From Streptomyces rishiriensis (GTDB taxonomy: Bacteria > Actinomycetota > Actinomycetes > Streptomycetales > Streptomycetaceae): a stretch of DNA of 64,000 nucleotides. The stretch spans positions 8,184,001 through 8,248,000 of the forward strand of contig NZ_JAUSWV010000002.1 in NCBI RefSeq assembly GCF_030815485.1, written 5' to 3'. Each line of letters starts with the position of its first letter. Within the stretch, counting starts at the first letter, position 1. This document shows positions 45,274-53,830 of this stretch, piece by piece. The position numbers were made by a program, and so were the translations under genes. The notes under the pieces were generated by a model, which was not told where the DNA came from, searched no databases, and worked only from the letters and a program-made list of their open reading frames with translations.

Positions 45274-45763
45274 GGGGAACCAGTCCTTCGTGCGTCTGTC
45301 CGTCCGTCCCGCTGCCGTTGCGTCTGCCGTCAGCCTGGCGGCAGGGTGATCGGCTCGCCACTCCGGCCGATACCGACGGCACCGGCTGCGCCTGCCCACT
45401 CGCCGACGGGGGACACCCACCTCCTGTCGTGCGCACGGTCCGGAGGCGGGGCGCACGACCTGTCGGTCAACGCGTCCCGGACATCTCCCGGCCGGGCCGT
45501 CCGGTCGCGCGACTGGCCCCGCTCACCCGAAGAACCTCAGGTCAACCGGGGGAGGAGCCGTCGAGTCGAGTCGTCCGGCGCCGTCATGTCGCGTCTCTCG
45601 GCGAGGAGTTTGCGAACTCTGCTGATCGAACACTGTTCGGCTTGATCGAAACTCTCGTATAGTGACGCCCGGTTGATCACCCACTGCAAACTTCTGTGCA
45701 CTATCTGCCCCTTAGGACAACACAAGGGTCGCGTTCCCGAGCGGCCACCCGAGGACCTGAGCG
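45274..45763. other. long intergenic region upstream of the conservon
   Basis: 490 bp without a supported gene. It contains the SDR promoter on the left and the conservon promoter on the right; the palindrome at 45627-45639 is described separately. Confidence 0.6.
45627..45663 (+). promoter_or_regulatory. palindrome and -10-like element upstream of cvnA
   Basis: CGAACA-C-TGTTCG is a perfect 13-bp palindrome (45627-45639). TATAGT at 45658-45663 could be the -10 of the conservon promoter, about 100 bp before cvnA. GATCGAA occurs as a direct repeat on both sides of the palindrome. Confidence 0.5.
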
Positions 45764-47338
45764 ATGACCGCGCCCGCCCCTTCCGGCGACCGATCCACCA
45801 TTCGTTCGCTGCTTCCCCTGCCCCTGCTGACCGCGGCCCTGTCCGCGCTCGCCGTGCTGTGGACCGTCACGTCCGTACCGAAGTCGGCGCAGACCCTCGT
45901 GGGCTGCGGTGGCGCCGCCGCCGCGGTTCTGCTGTGCGTGGCCGTCACCGTCGCCGTGCACGCGCGGCGCACCGGGCTCGCCGTACGCGCCGCGCTGCGG
46001 ACGGCGACCGCCGAGGCCGAGCGGTCCGCCCAGGAGCGCGACCTCCAGGCGGAGCGATGGCGCCGCGAGCACCAGCGGCACACCGACGCCACCGCACACG
46101 AACGGGCCCGGCTCGCCGAGGAGTTCACCAGGGAACGCGCCGTGCGCGCCCAGGAGGCCGAGGCCGAACGGGCCCGGCTCGCGGCCGAGGTGCGCAGGCT
46201 CTCCGAGCAGCTCGACCGCGCCCTCGGCGACCGCGACACCGCGATCGCCGCGACCGCCAACGCCGCGGCCCGGATGCAGGCACTGGCCACCGGCACACTG
46301 GCCGACCTGCGGGCCATGGAGGAACGGCACAGCGACGAGGACGTCCTCGCCGACCTGCTGCACCTGGACCACCGCACGGCCCAGGCCGGCCGTCTCGCCG
46401 ACTCCGTCGCCGTCCTCACCGGCGCGCGTTCGGGCCGCCGCTGGGCGCGTCCCATCTCGATGGAGTCCGTTCTGCGCGGTGCCATGGGCCGGATCAGCGG
46501 TTACCAGCGCATCCGCCTGCACTCCGTCAGTGACACCGCGGTGGCCGGACACGCGGCGGAGGGCGTGATGCACGCGCTTGCCGAAGTGCTGGACAACGCG
46601 GCCAACTTCTCGCCTCCCAACGCCGAGGTGCACGTCTACGTCGAGGAAGTACCGGCGGGAGCCATCGTCTCGGTGGAGGACAGCGGGCTCGTCATGAGCG
46701 ACGTCCAGCTGCGCCGCGCGGAACGGGCCGTCTCCGGCGACGCGGGCGGACTCGGCGGGCTCACCGGTACCCGGCTCGGCCTCGCCGTGGTGGGACGCCT
46801 CTCGCGCAAGCACGGCATGAAGGTGTCCTTCCGGCCGTCCGCGCGCGGCGGCACCGGGGTCCTCATCCTCATCCCCCAGGACATCCTCACCACGGCGCCG
46901 TCCCCCGTGCGACGCCCGGCGGACCCGCCCGCGCGCAGCGCCCCGACGCGCGCCCCGCAGCCGGACCTCGGTGCGCCCGCGCCCGCCGACGCGCCCCCGC
47001 AGCAGACCGAGGCCCAGGAGAGCGGCGCCGACGCCGCACGGACAGGCGACGAGCTGCCCAAGCGCCGGCGCGGCCGCACCCTGGCCGCCGCCGAGAGCGC
47101 ACGCGCCGCCGCCCAGAGCGTCGAGCGCCGTACCGACCCGCCCGAGGACATCCGCACGCGCGCCAACCGCTTCGGCGCCTTCCGCCAGGCGGTGCGCGCC
47201 GCCGGCGCGGCGGAGCGCACGGGCGGGCACCCGCTGCCGACCGTCCCCGACGACCCGCACTCCACGCCGTCCCCGCAGACCGAGACGGCTCCCGGCAGTC
47301 CCACCCCCTCGCACCCGGAAGGCGACACCACCTCATGA
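45764..47338 (+). CDS. cvnA: conservon sensor histidine kinase-like protein CvnA
   Basis: 524 residues. Two N-terminal helices (LPLPLLTAALSALAVLWTV and LVGCGGAAAAVLLCVAVTVAV) precede a long charged coiled coil (about 75-170, AQERDLQAERWRREHQRHTDAT...). The HATPase region follows: N box EVLDNAANFSPPNAEV at about 274, VEDSGLVMSD, then GGLTGTRLGLAVVGRLSRKHGMKVSFRPSARGGTG. The C-terminal 150 residues are Pro-, Ala- and Arg-rich. CvnA proteins initiate a membrane-linked G-protein-like complex with CvnB, C and D in Streptomyces. Confidence 0.94.
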   Translation: MTAPAPSGDRSTIRSLLPLPLLTAALSALAVLWTVTSVPKSAQTLVGCGGAAAAVLLCVAVTVAVHARRTGLAVRAALRTATAEAERSAQERDLQAERWRREHQRHTDATAHERARLAEEFTRERAVRAQEAEAERARLAAEVRRLSEQLDRALGDRDTAIAATANAAARMQALATGTLADLRAMEERHSDEDVLADLLHLDHRTAQAGRLADSVAVLTGARSGRRWARPISMESVLRGAMGRISGYQRIRLHSVSDTAVAGHAAEGVMHALAEVLDNAANFSPPNAEVHVYVEEVPAGAIVSVEDSGLVMSDVQLRRAERAVSGDAGGLGGLTGTRLGLAVVGRLSRKHGMKVSFRPSARGGTGVLILIPQDILTTAPSPVRRPADPPARSAPTRAPQPDLGAPAPADAPPQQTEAQESGADAARTGDELPKRRRGRTLAAAESARAAAQSVERRTDPPEDIRTRANRFGAFRQAVRAAGAAERTGGHPLPTVPDDPHSTPSPQTETAPGSPTPSHPEGDTTS

Positions 47339-47742
47339 CCGGCACGACCACCGCCGACGAGAAGCTCACCTGGCTCATAGAAGGGCTCCTCGAGCGCACC
47401 CCGGGCGCCCGGCACGCCCTCGTGCTCTCCCGCGACGGGCTGAAGCTCTGCCGTACCCCGGAACTGACGGTCGACCAGGCCGACCAGCTCGCCGCCATCG
47501 CCGCCGGCATCCAGTCGCTGTCGCACGGCGCCTCGGTCGAGTTCGGCGACGGCAGCGGAGGCGTACGTTCCTCGATGACCGAGTTCTACGGCGGAACGCT
47601 GTTCATCGTGGAGGCCGGCGAAGGCGCGCACCTGGCCGTGGTCACCACCGAGGAGGCCGAACCCGGACTCGTCGGGCACAACATGAGCGAGCTGGTGGAA
47701 CAGCTCGGCGAACACCTGACGGCCCCGCCCCGCACGGCGTGA
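47335..47742 (+). CDS. cvnB: conservon roadblock/LC7 protein CvnB
   Basis: 135 residues. The roadblock fold is LTWLIEGLLERTPGARHALVLSRDGLKLCRTPELTVDQADQLAAIAAGIQSLSHGASVEFGDG, ending with the strand GTLFIVEAGEGAHLAVVTTEEAEPGLVGHNMSELVEQLG. CvnB is thought to regulate nucleotide hydrolysis of CvnD, as MglB does for MglA. The start overlaps the cvnA stop (ATGA), and cvnC overlaps its end (GTGA). Confidence 0.95.
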   Translation: MTGTTTADEKLTWLIEGLLERTPGARHALVLSRDGLKLCRTPELTVDQADQLAAIAAGIQSLSHGASVEFGDGSGGVRSSMTEFYGGTLFIVEAGEGAHLAVVTTEEAEPGLVGHNMSELVEQLGEHLTAPPRTA

Positions 47743-48086
47743 AGCGCCCGGGCAGGGACGACGCCCCCGACCGGCTCTACACCCTCACCGGGGGCCGCAG
47801 CCGTTCGGGGCCCGACAGTCCCTTCGACCTCGTGACGCTGGTGGTGGCCGAGAGCGACCCCACCGTCGGCATGCAGTCCGAGCACGCGGCGGTCCTCAGG
47901 CTGGCGCAGGCGCCCACCGCCGTGGTGGAGGTCGCCGCCGAACTGGGGCTTCCCGTGAGCATCACCAAGATCCTTCTCTCCGACCTGCTCGCCGCCGGCC
48001 GGGTCAGCGCCCGCCACCCCCGCAACTCCGCCCTTCCCGATCCCGACGTCTTGGAGCAGGTGCTCGTTGGACTCCGCAACCTCTGA
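47739..48086 (+). CDS. cvnC: conservon DUF742 protein CvnC
   Basis: 115 residues from GTG at 47739, overlapping the cvnB stop by 4 nt. It is a DUF742 domain: DDAPDRLYTLTGGRSRSGP, LVTLVVAESDPTVGMQSEHAAVLRLAQAPTAVVEVAAELGLPVSITKILLSDLLAAGRVSARHP, with a winged-helix look. It is part of the conservon complex and has no proven biochemical role. Confidence 0.94.
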   Translation: MKRPGRDDAPDRLYTLTGGRSRSGPDSPFDLVTLVVAESDPTVGMQSEHAAVLRLAQAPTAVVEVAAELGLPVSITKILLSDLLAAGRVSARHPRNSALPDPDVLEQVLVGLRNL

Positions 48087-48693
48087 CGTGCGCACCCCCC
48101 TGGGTGCCACCGCCGACAACGGTCTGAAGATCGTGGTCGTGGGCGGCTTCGGCGTCGGAAAGACGACCATGGTCCGTTCGGTCAGCGAGATCCGTCCCCT
48201 CAACACCGAGGAGACGATGACGAGGGCCGGCGAGACGGTCGACGACACCAGCGAGATCCGCGGGAAGACCGCGACCACCGTGGCCTTCGACTTCGGCCGG
48301 ATCACCCTCGACGAGCGCAACGTGCTGTACCTCTTCGGCGCGCCCGGCCAGGAGCGCTTCTGGTTCCTCTGGGACCGGCTGTTCTCCGGCACCCTCGGCG
48401 CGGTCGTCCTGGTGGACACCCGGCGCATCGGCGACTCCTGGTACGCGATCGACCGTCTGGAGCGCCACGGCACGCCGTTCATCGTCGCCTGCAACGACTT
48501 CGGCGGCGCCCGCCACGCGCACGAGGACGTCCGCGAGGCTCTCGACCTCGATCCGCAGGTGCCCCTGATCGACTGCGACGCCCGTACCCGGGAGTCCAGC
48601 AAGCAGGTCCTCATCACGCTGGTCCAGCACATCCAGAGCCGGTACGCCGGGCAGCGGGACCACGCCGCCGCTTCATCACGGGAGTTCGTGTGA
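48067..48693 (+). CDS. cvnD: conservon small GTP/ATP-binding protein CvnD
   Basis: 208 residues from TTG at 48067, overlapping cvnC by 20 nt. Walker A/G1 is VVVGGFGVGKTTMVRSVSEI; G3 is LFGAPGQERFWFLWDRLFSGTLGAVVLVDTRR; the G4 position reads ACNDF instead of NKxD, typical of CvnD. The CvnD class behaves like a Ras/MglA-type switch whose state depends on CvnB and CvnA. Confidence 0.95.
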   Translation: MDSATSDVRTPLGATADNGLKIVVVGGFGVGKTTMVRSVSEIRPLNTEETMTRAGETVDDTSEIRGKTATTVAFDFGRITLDERNVLYLFGAPGQERFWFLWDRLFSGTLGAVVLVDTRRIGDSWYAIDRLERHGTPFIVACNDFGGARHAHEDVREALDLDPQVPLIDCDARTRESSKQVLITLVQHIQSRYAGQRDHAAASSREFV

Positions 48694-49908
48694 GCACCGA
48701 CGCCGTTCCGCTCAGCGGTCCGCGCTTCCAGACCGAACCCTCCCGGCTGTACCGGGAGATGCGTGCGCAGCACGGCGCCGTCGCCCCCGTCCTGCTGGAC
48801 GGCGACGTCCCGGCCTGGCTCGTCCTCGGCTACCGCGAACTGCACCAGGTCACGGGCGACCCGGTCCTGTTCAGCCGTGACTCGGAGCTGTGGAACCAGT
48901 GGGACACCATTCCCGGGGACTGGCCCCTGCTGCCGATGATCGGCCGCAAGCAGCCGTCGATCCTCTACACGGTCGGTGAGCGGCACCGCGAGCGGGCCGC
49001 CATGATCAGCAACGCGCTGGAGGCCAGCGACCCCACCCGGCTGCGCCGCCACGCCGAGCGGTTCGCCGACGAACTGATCGACGCGCTGTGCACCGAGGGA
49101 ACGGCCGATCTCGTCGGCCAGTACGCCATGCTGCTGCCCGTTCGCGTCCTGGCGCAGTTGTACGGCTTCTCCGACGAGGACGGACCGGGCCTGGTCACCG
49201 CGTTGAACGACATGATCGACGGCCGGGAGCGCGCCCTCGCCGGTCAGAGCCATCTGGCCCGCTCCATGGGCGAGTTGCTGGCCGCCCGCCGGGCCGCACC
49301 CGCCGACGACGTGGTCTCCCGCATGCTGGCCGACCCCCGGTGGTTTCACCGACGAGGAGATCGCCCAGGACCTCATGGTGATGATGGCGGCCGGACACCA
49401 GCCCACCGCCGACTGGATCGGCAACTCGCTGCGGCTGATGCTCACCGACGGTCGTTTCGCCGCGTCGCTCTTCGGTGGCCGCAACAGCGTCGCGGAGGCG
49501 ATGAACGAGGTGCTCTGGGAGGACACGCCGACCCAGAACGTCGCCGGCCGCTGGGCGTCGCGCGACACCCACCTCGGCGGGCAGCACATCCGGGCCGGCG
49601 ACCTGCTCCTCCTCGGCCTGCAGGCAGCGAACTCCGACCCTCAGGTGCGTCCGGTCGGAGACGACCTCACCGGCGGCAACAACGCCCACTTCTCCTTCGG
49701 CCACGGTGAGCACCGCTGCCCGTTCCCGGCCCAGGAGGTCGCCGAGGTGATCGCCCGGACAGGGATCGAGGTCGTCCTCGACCGGCTGCCCGACATCGAT
49801 CTCGACGTCCCGGCCGACCTCCTGACCCGCCGCCCGTCGCCCTGGCTGCGCGGGCTGACGGAACTGCCCGTGCGGTTCACACCCACCCCTGCCCTGGGAG
49901 GCAACTGA
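48690..49908 (+). pseudogene. cvnE: conservon cytochrome P450 (CYP157-like), frameshifted
   Basis: The frame from GTG 48690 codes for a P450 N-terminal half (FQTEPSRLYREMRAQHGAVAPVLLDGDVPAWLVLGYRELHQVTGDPVLFSRDSE..., LARSMGELLAARRAAPADDVVSRMLADP). At a run of five C (49334-49338) it shifts; removing one C restores PGGFTDEEIAQDLMVMMAAGHQPTADWIGNSLR, the I helix. The second half continues to 49908 with heme site FSFGHGEHRCPF. The K-helix ExxR motif reads EVLW with no Arg, as in CYP157 proteins of conservons. Corrected, it would be about 405 residues, overlapping cvnD by 4 nt. Confidence 0.88.
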
Positions 49909-49910
49909 TC

Positions 49911-51146
49911 ATGACGTCCGGAACCGAAGAGCTGCGGATTCCCCTGGACCCGTTCGTCACCGACCTGGACGGTGAGAGCGCCAAGCTGCGGGCGGCCGGG
50001 CCGCTCGCCGCGGTCGAACTGCCCGGCGGGGTCCCGGTGTGGGCGGTCACCCGGCACGCCGAGGCCAGGGCATTGCTGACCGATCCGAGGCTGGTCAAGG
50101 ACATCGAGGTCTGGGGCGCCTGGCGGCGCGGCGAGATCCCGTCCGACTGGCCCCTGATCGGCCTGGCCAACCCCGGCCGCTCCATGCTCACCGTGGACGG
50201 CGCCGACCACCGCAGGATGCGCGGCCTCGTCGCCCAGGCCCTCACCCCGCGCCGGGTGGAGGCGATGCGCGAGCGGATCACGGAGCTCACCGCGCGGCTG
50301 CTGGACCGGCTGCCCGCCGACGCCGACGTCGTCGACCTCAAGGCGGAGTTCGCCTACCCCTTGCCGATGTACGTCGTCGCCGATCTCATGGGCATCGAGG
50401 AGAGCCGACTGCCGCGGCTGAAGGTGCTGTTCGAGAAGTTCTTCTCCACCCAGACCCCGCCGCAGGAGGTCGTCGCCACCCTCGTCGAACTGGCGGGGAT
50501 CATGGCCGAGACCGTCGCCGCCAAGCGCGCCGAGCCCGGTGACGACCTGACCAGCGCGCTCGTCCTGGCCTCGGAGGACGGCGACCGTCTCACCGACGAG
50601 GAGATCGTCTCCACGCTCCAGCTCATGGTCGCCGCCGGCCACGAGACCACCATCTCCCTGATCGTCAACGCCGTCGTCAACCTCTCCACCCACCCGGACC
50701 AGCGCGCACTGGTCCTCTCGGGCGAGGTGGACTGGTCCGCGGTGATCGAGGAGACCCTGCGCTGGTCGACACCGACGTCGCACGTGCTGATCAGGTTCGC
50801 GACCGAGGACGTGCCGGTCGGCGACCGGGTCATCCCGGCGGGCGACGCGCTCATCGTCTCCTACGGCGCGATAGGCCGCGACGAGGAGGCGCACGGCCCC
50901 TCGGCCGGCGAGTTCGACATCACCCGTGAGACCCGCACCCGCCACATCTCCTTCGGTCACGGCCCGCACGTCTGCCCCGGCGCGGCCCTGTCCCGTCTGG
51001 AGGCGGGCGTGGCGCTGCCCGCGCTGTACGCCCGCTTCCCCGGCCTGCATCTGGCGGTGGAGCCGTCGGCCCTGCGCAACAAGCCGGTGGTGACCCAGAA
51101 CGACCTCTTCGAGCTCCCCGTCCGGCTCGCCCCCGCGGCTCTCTGA
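49911..51146 (+). CDS. conservon cytochrome P450 (CYP154-like)
   Basis: 411 residues. All hallmarks are intact: I helix LMVAAGHETTISLIVNAVVNLS, K helix EETLRW with ExxR, and heme-binding FGHGPHVCPGAALSRLEAGVALPALYARFPGL. It has an N-terminal LDPFVTDLDGESAKLRAAGPLAAVELPGGVPVWAVTRHAEARALLTDPRLVKD. CYP154 enzymes hydroxylate steroids and other lipophilic molecules and regularly follow a CYP157 gene in conservons. It begins 2 bp after the broken P450 ends, so it should still be translated if the transcript is intact. Confidence 0.94.
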   Translation: MTSGTEELRIPLDPFVTDLDGESAKLRAAGPLAAVELPGGVPVWAVTRHAEARALLTDPRLVKDIEVWGAWRRGEIPSDWPLIGLANPGRSMLTVDGADHRRMRGLVAQALTPRRVEAMRERITELTARLLDRLPADADVVDLKAEFAYPLPMYVVADLMGIEESRLPRLKVLFEKFFSTQTPPQEVVATLVELAGIMAETVAAKRAEPGDDLTSALVLASEDGDRLTDEEIVSTLQLMVAAGHETTISLIVNAVVNLSTHPDQRALVLSGEVDWSAVIEETLRWSTPTSHVLIRFATEDVPVGDRVIPAGDALIVSYGAIGRDEEAHGPSAGEFDITRETRTRHISFGHGPHVCPGAALSRLEAGVALPALYARFPGLHLAVEPSALRNKPVVTQNDLFELPVRLAPAAL

Positions 51147-51216
51147 CGCACTTTCGCAAGCCACTCGCACCGCGTGCGTCCGTACGGCCGTGATGCGAGG
51201 CAGAAGAAGGTGACGA

Positions 51217-51250
51217 GCTCCCGTCCCGTGCCCCGAGCCGGGACGGGAGC
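51217..51250 (+). terminator. terminator of the conservon operon
   Basis: GCTCCCGTCCCG (51217-51228) and CGGGACGGGAGC (51239-51250) form a perfect 12-bp stem with a 10-nt loop, about 70 nt after the last stop codon. Confidence 0.7.
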
Positions 51251-51363
51251 CGTTCGACGTGGGCCGAGCAGAGCAGGAGCCGGCCCGCCGGGAGGCGCCC
51301 GGAATCCGATCACTGGGCCCCATGCCCCTCTGGGCCGTTGTACGACGCCGGGCGCCTCGTGGC

Positions 51364-51798
51364 TCAGGCGGCCCGGGTGAGTTCGGCGCGACCGAACAGC
51401 AGGGCGTACCCGGAGGGGAGTTGGGCGAGGACGCGGCTGAGGAGTTCCTCGCCGGCGAGCTGGGCCACGACGCGCAGGACGGTGCCGGTGTCCCATCGGG
51501 TGGTGGCCATCGAGCCGCCGGTGCGGGACGCGAGGTCCTTGACGAAACCCCAGCCGGTGAGGGGTTCGGTGGCGGGGATCTCGGAAGTGAGGATGACGGC
51601 TGCCTCGTGCGGCAGCCGGGCCGCGAGCTCCACCCGCTCCTCGCCCGTGAGCTGGCGCCCGAGAGCGGCCAGCACAGCGCGCACCGACCTCTCGGCCTGT
51701 GCGCGGGTGGGGTACGCGCCTTCGTACCTCACCCTTTCCAGCATCTGCTCGAACGTCGTGCCCGTGGTGGACCGGCACGGCTCCAGCTGGGAAATCAT
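51364..51798 (-). CDS. DUF2267 protein
   Basis: 144 residues. The helical DUF2267 repeat is RTFEQMLERVRYEG-like at the start, then YPTRAQAERSVRAVLAALGRQLTGEERVELAARLPHEAAVILTSEI, and a second half TRWDTGTVLRVVAQLAGEELLSRVLAQLPSGYALLFGRAELT. Function is unknown; the family often accompanies stress proteins in actinobacteria. It follows the similar gene at 51925 on the same strand. Confidence 0.92.
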   Translation of the reverse strand: MISQLEPCRSTTGTTFEQMLERVRYEGAYPTRAQAERSVRAVLAALGRQLTGEERVELAARLPHEAAVILTSEIPATEPLTGWGFVKDLASRTGGSMATTRWDTGTVLRVVAQLAGEELLSRVLAQLPSGYALLFGRAELTRAA

Positions 51799-51924
51799 CG
51801 GTGACGCGGTCGCCTTTCTCGTCTGGGGTGTTTCTCTTCCGGGGTGATCCCGAGGTGGTGGCCGGGGCTCGCCGGCCGGTCACCACCTCGGTCGGTCAGG
51901 GGAGGGGGTGTCGCTGCTCGGGGG

Positions 51925-52320
51925 TCATACGGGCTGGGGATGGCCGAACAGCAGGTCGTAGCCCGCCGGGAGTTGGAGCAGTATCCGGCGGGTGAGCTCT
52001 TCGCCCGCGGCGTCCGAGGCCACACTGAGCACCGCGCTCACATCCCAGGCCGCGGTCCGTTCGGTGGCTCCCTCGATCCATGCCGCGGTGGCCCGCACGA
52101 ACCTCTCGGGGGAGAGCGGCTCGTGCGCCTGGAGCGGATTGAGCAGCAGGAGCGCCATGCCCTCCGGCAGCCGGGCCGCCAGTTCCGCCCTTACCTCGCC
52201 CACCAGGTGAGCGCCCAGAAGCGCCAGCACCGTGCGGGCGGCCCGCTCGGCTTCCTCGGTGGTTTCGTACGCGCCGCGTTCCTTGACCTGGTCCAGGAAC
52301 GCTTCCCAACGCATGGCCAT
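51925..52320 (-). CDS. DUF2267 protein (second copy)
   Basis: 131 residues and a clear paralogue of the gene at 51364: WEAFLDQVKERGAYETTEEAERAARTVLALLGAHLVGEVRAELAARLPEGMALLLL, then WDVSAVLSVASDAAGEELTRRILLQLPAGYDLLFGHP. The pair may have arisen by local duplication. Both lie downstream of the Hsp20 gene on the same strand and may respond to the same stress. Confidence 0.93.
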   Translation of the reverse strand: MAMRWEAFLDQVKERGAYETTEEAERAARTVLALLGAHLVGEVRAELAARLPEGMALLLLNPLQAHEPLSPERFVRATAAWIEGATERTAAWDVSAVLSVASDAAGEELTRRILLQLPAGYDLLFGHPQPV

Positions 52321-52417
52321 CGCTGCTCCCTCGTGTGTAGGGCGGCGAGTGCGGAGGGGCGGGGGCGGCCGCAGCAGGGGAGGCCGCCTGCCCGCCTCGG
52401 TCTCGGCCGGGAGGAAC

Positions 52418-52852
52418 TCAGCCGCTGATCTCCTTGTGCGCGGAGCCGCCGCCGATGGCGATCTTGCGCGGCTTGGCGCGCTCGGCGATCGGGATGCGCA
52501 GCGTCAGCACCCCGGCGTCGTAGTCCGCCTTGATGTGGTCGGTGTCCAGGGTGTCGGCCAGGACGACCTGGCGGGAGAAGACACCCAGAGGCCGCTCGGA
52601 GAGCTCCATCTGCACGTCGTCCGCCTTGGCGACGGGGCGCCGCTCGGCCTTGACGGTCAGCATGTTCCGCTCGACGTCGATCTCGATCGCGTCCGTGGGG
52701 ACGCCGGGCAGGTCGAGCGCGATCACGTACTCCTCGCCCTCACGGTAGGCGTCCATCGGCATCGCCGACGGCCGCGACCAGGTGCCGGGCGTGTGCAGGA
52801 GCTGCTGGGTGAGTCGGTCGAGCTCACGGAACGGGTCGGTGCGCATCAACAT
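52418..52852 (-). CDS. hsp18: Hsp20/alpha-crystallin family heat-shock protein (Hsp18)
   Basis: 144 residues from ATG at 52852, with GGAGGT upstream. The alpha-crystallin domain begins around residue 38 (REGEEYVIALDLPGVPTDAIEIDVERNMLTVKAERRP) and ends with GVLTLRIPIAERAKPRKIAI. The last strand and the IxI-like IPI tail are present. It is an ATP-independent chaperone that holds unfolded proteins. It diverges from the rheA-type gene, with two operator palindromes between the starts, matching the heat-inducible hsp18 of Streptomyces albus. Confidence 0.94.
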   Translation of the reverse strand: MLMRTDPFRELDRLTQQLLHTPGTWSRPSAMPMDAYREGEEYVIALDLPGVPTDAIEIDVERNMLTVKAERRPVAKADDVQMELSERPLGVFSRQVVLADTLDTDHIKADYDAGVLTLRIPIAERAKPRKIAIGGGSAHKEISG

Positions 52853-52922
52853 CGGGAAACACCTCCAGTGTTCGGGTCAGCGCTGTGCTGCCAATGCGGT
52901 TCACCTGCCAACCGTTGTAACA

Positions 52923-52967
52923 TGTCATCCAAGCGATGACAAGTGAAGCGTCATCGAAGTGATGACA
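52923..52967. promoter_or_regulatory. two RheA-type operators
   Basis: TGTCATC-CAAGC-GATGACA (52923-52941) is a perfect inverted repeat, and CGTCATC-GAAGT-GATGACA (52949-52967) matches it except at one base. Their centres are 26 bp apart. The pattern TGTCATC-N5-GATGACA is, as I recall, the binding site reported for the Streptomyces albus RheA repressor. Confidence 0.85.
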
Positions 52968-52980
52968 TCCTGGAGGTTCC

Positions 52981-53670
52981 ATGACACAAGAGGATCAGCC
53001 CGTCCCCCGCGCCCGCGGCCTCACCCCCGCGTCCTTCCTTGCCGCCGCGGCGCTGAACACGATCCGCGATGCCCTGCACACCGCCCAGACATCGTGGGAC
53101 GGCGAGCAGCCGGCACCCGCCCAGACCAGCTCCGAGCAGGCACTCGCCGCTCTCCTGCTGCTCCGCGAAGTGCGCGACCAGCTCGCCGAGTGGGAACCGG
53201 GGCTGATCGAAGAAGCCCGGGAGGCGGGCAGCAGCTGGGCGGATCTGGCCCACCCGCTCGGCGTCTCCAGCCGTCAGGCCGCCGAGCGCCGCTATCTGCG
53301 CGTACGTCCCGGAACCCCCGGGTCCACCGGCGAGCAGCGGGTACAGGCCACCCGCGATCGTCGCGCCGCCGACCGCACCGTCACCGCCTGGGCCCGTGAC
53401 AACGCGGCGGACCTGCGCCGGCTCGCCGGTCAGATCACCGCGCTCACCGACCTCCCCGCGGCGGCCCGCACCCCTCTCGTCGAGCTCACCGCCGCCCTCG
53501 CCGACAACGACGCTGCCGCCCTTGTCGGCCCCCTGACGGTCACGCACCCGTATCTGACACCCGGCCACCCCGAACTGGCGGCGCTGGTCCACGACGTCGC
53601 CCGCCACACCGACCGGCTCCGCCGGGACAGTGGCGACCAGCGCCGAGGGCCTCGGACGCCGGGGCCTTGA
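52981..53670 (+). CDS. rheA: hsp18 transcriptional regulator (RheA-like)
   Basis: 229 residues from ATG at 52981, with TGGAGG at a 6-nt spacing. A helix-turn-helix lies at about 84-107 (SSWADLAHPLGVSSRQAAERRYL). The N-terminal half is helical (ASFLAAAALNTIRDALHTAQ), and the C-terminal half is rich in Ala, Asp and Leu. It is placed divergently to hsp18 with the two operators between, exactly like the RheA thermosensor repressor. Heat is expected to release it from DNA. The gene assignment rests on context and on the operator more than on residue-level comparison. Confidence 0.85.
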   Translation: MTQEDQPVPRARGLTPASFLAAAALNTIRDALHTAQTSWDGEQPAPAQTSSEQALAALLLLREVRDQLAEWEPGLIEEAREAGSSWADLAHPLGVSSRQAAERRYLRVRPGTPGSTGEQRVQATRDRRAADRTVTAWARDNAADLRRLAGQITALTDLPAAARTPLVELTAALADNDAAALVGPLTVTHPYLTPGHPELAALVHDVARHTDRLRRDSGDQRRGPRTPGP

Positions 53671-53830
53671 GCACGGCCGGCCGCACGGGAGCGCTGGACA
53701 GGTCGGGCCCCGCCGAAGCCGTGCTGCACGGAATCTCAGCGGGTCTTCGGCGCGTGTCCCGCAACGTTTCCGGCAGCAGGCCGCCCACGATGGCGCCAGG
53801 ACCTGTACCTGTCGGACGAAAGGGCTCGGT

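Noticed and set aside
45537..45725. 62-codon minus-strand frame upstream of the conservon
   Set aside because: No homology, no ribosome site, and it covers the likely promoter.
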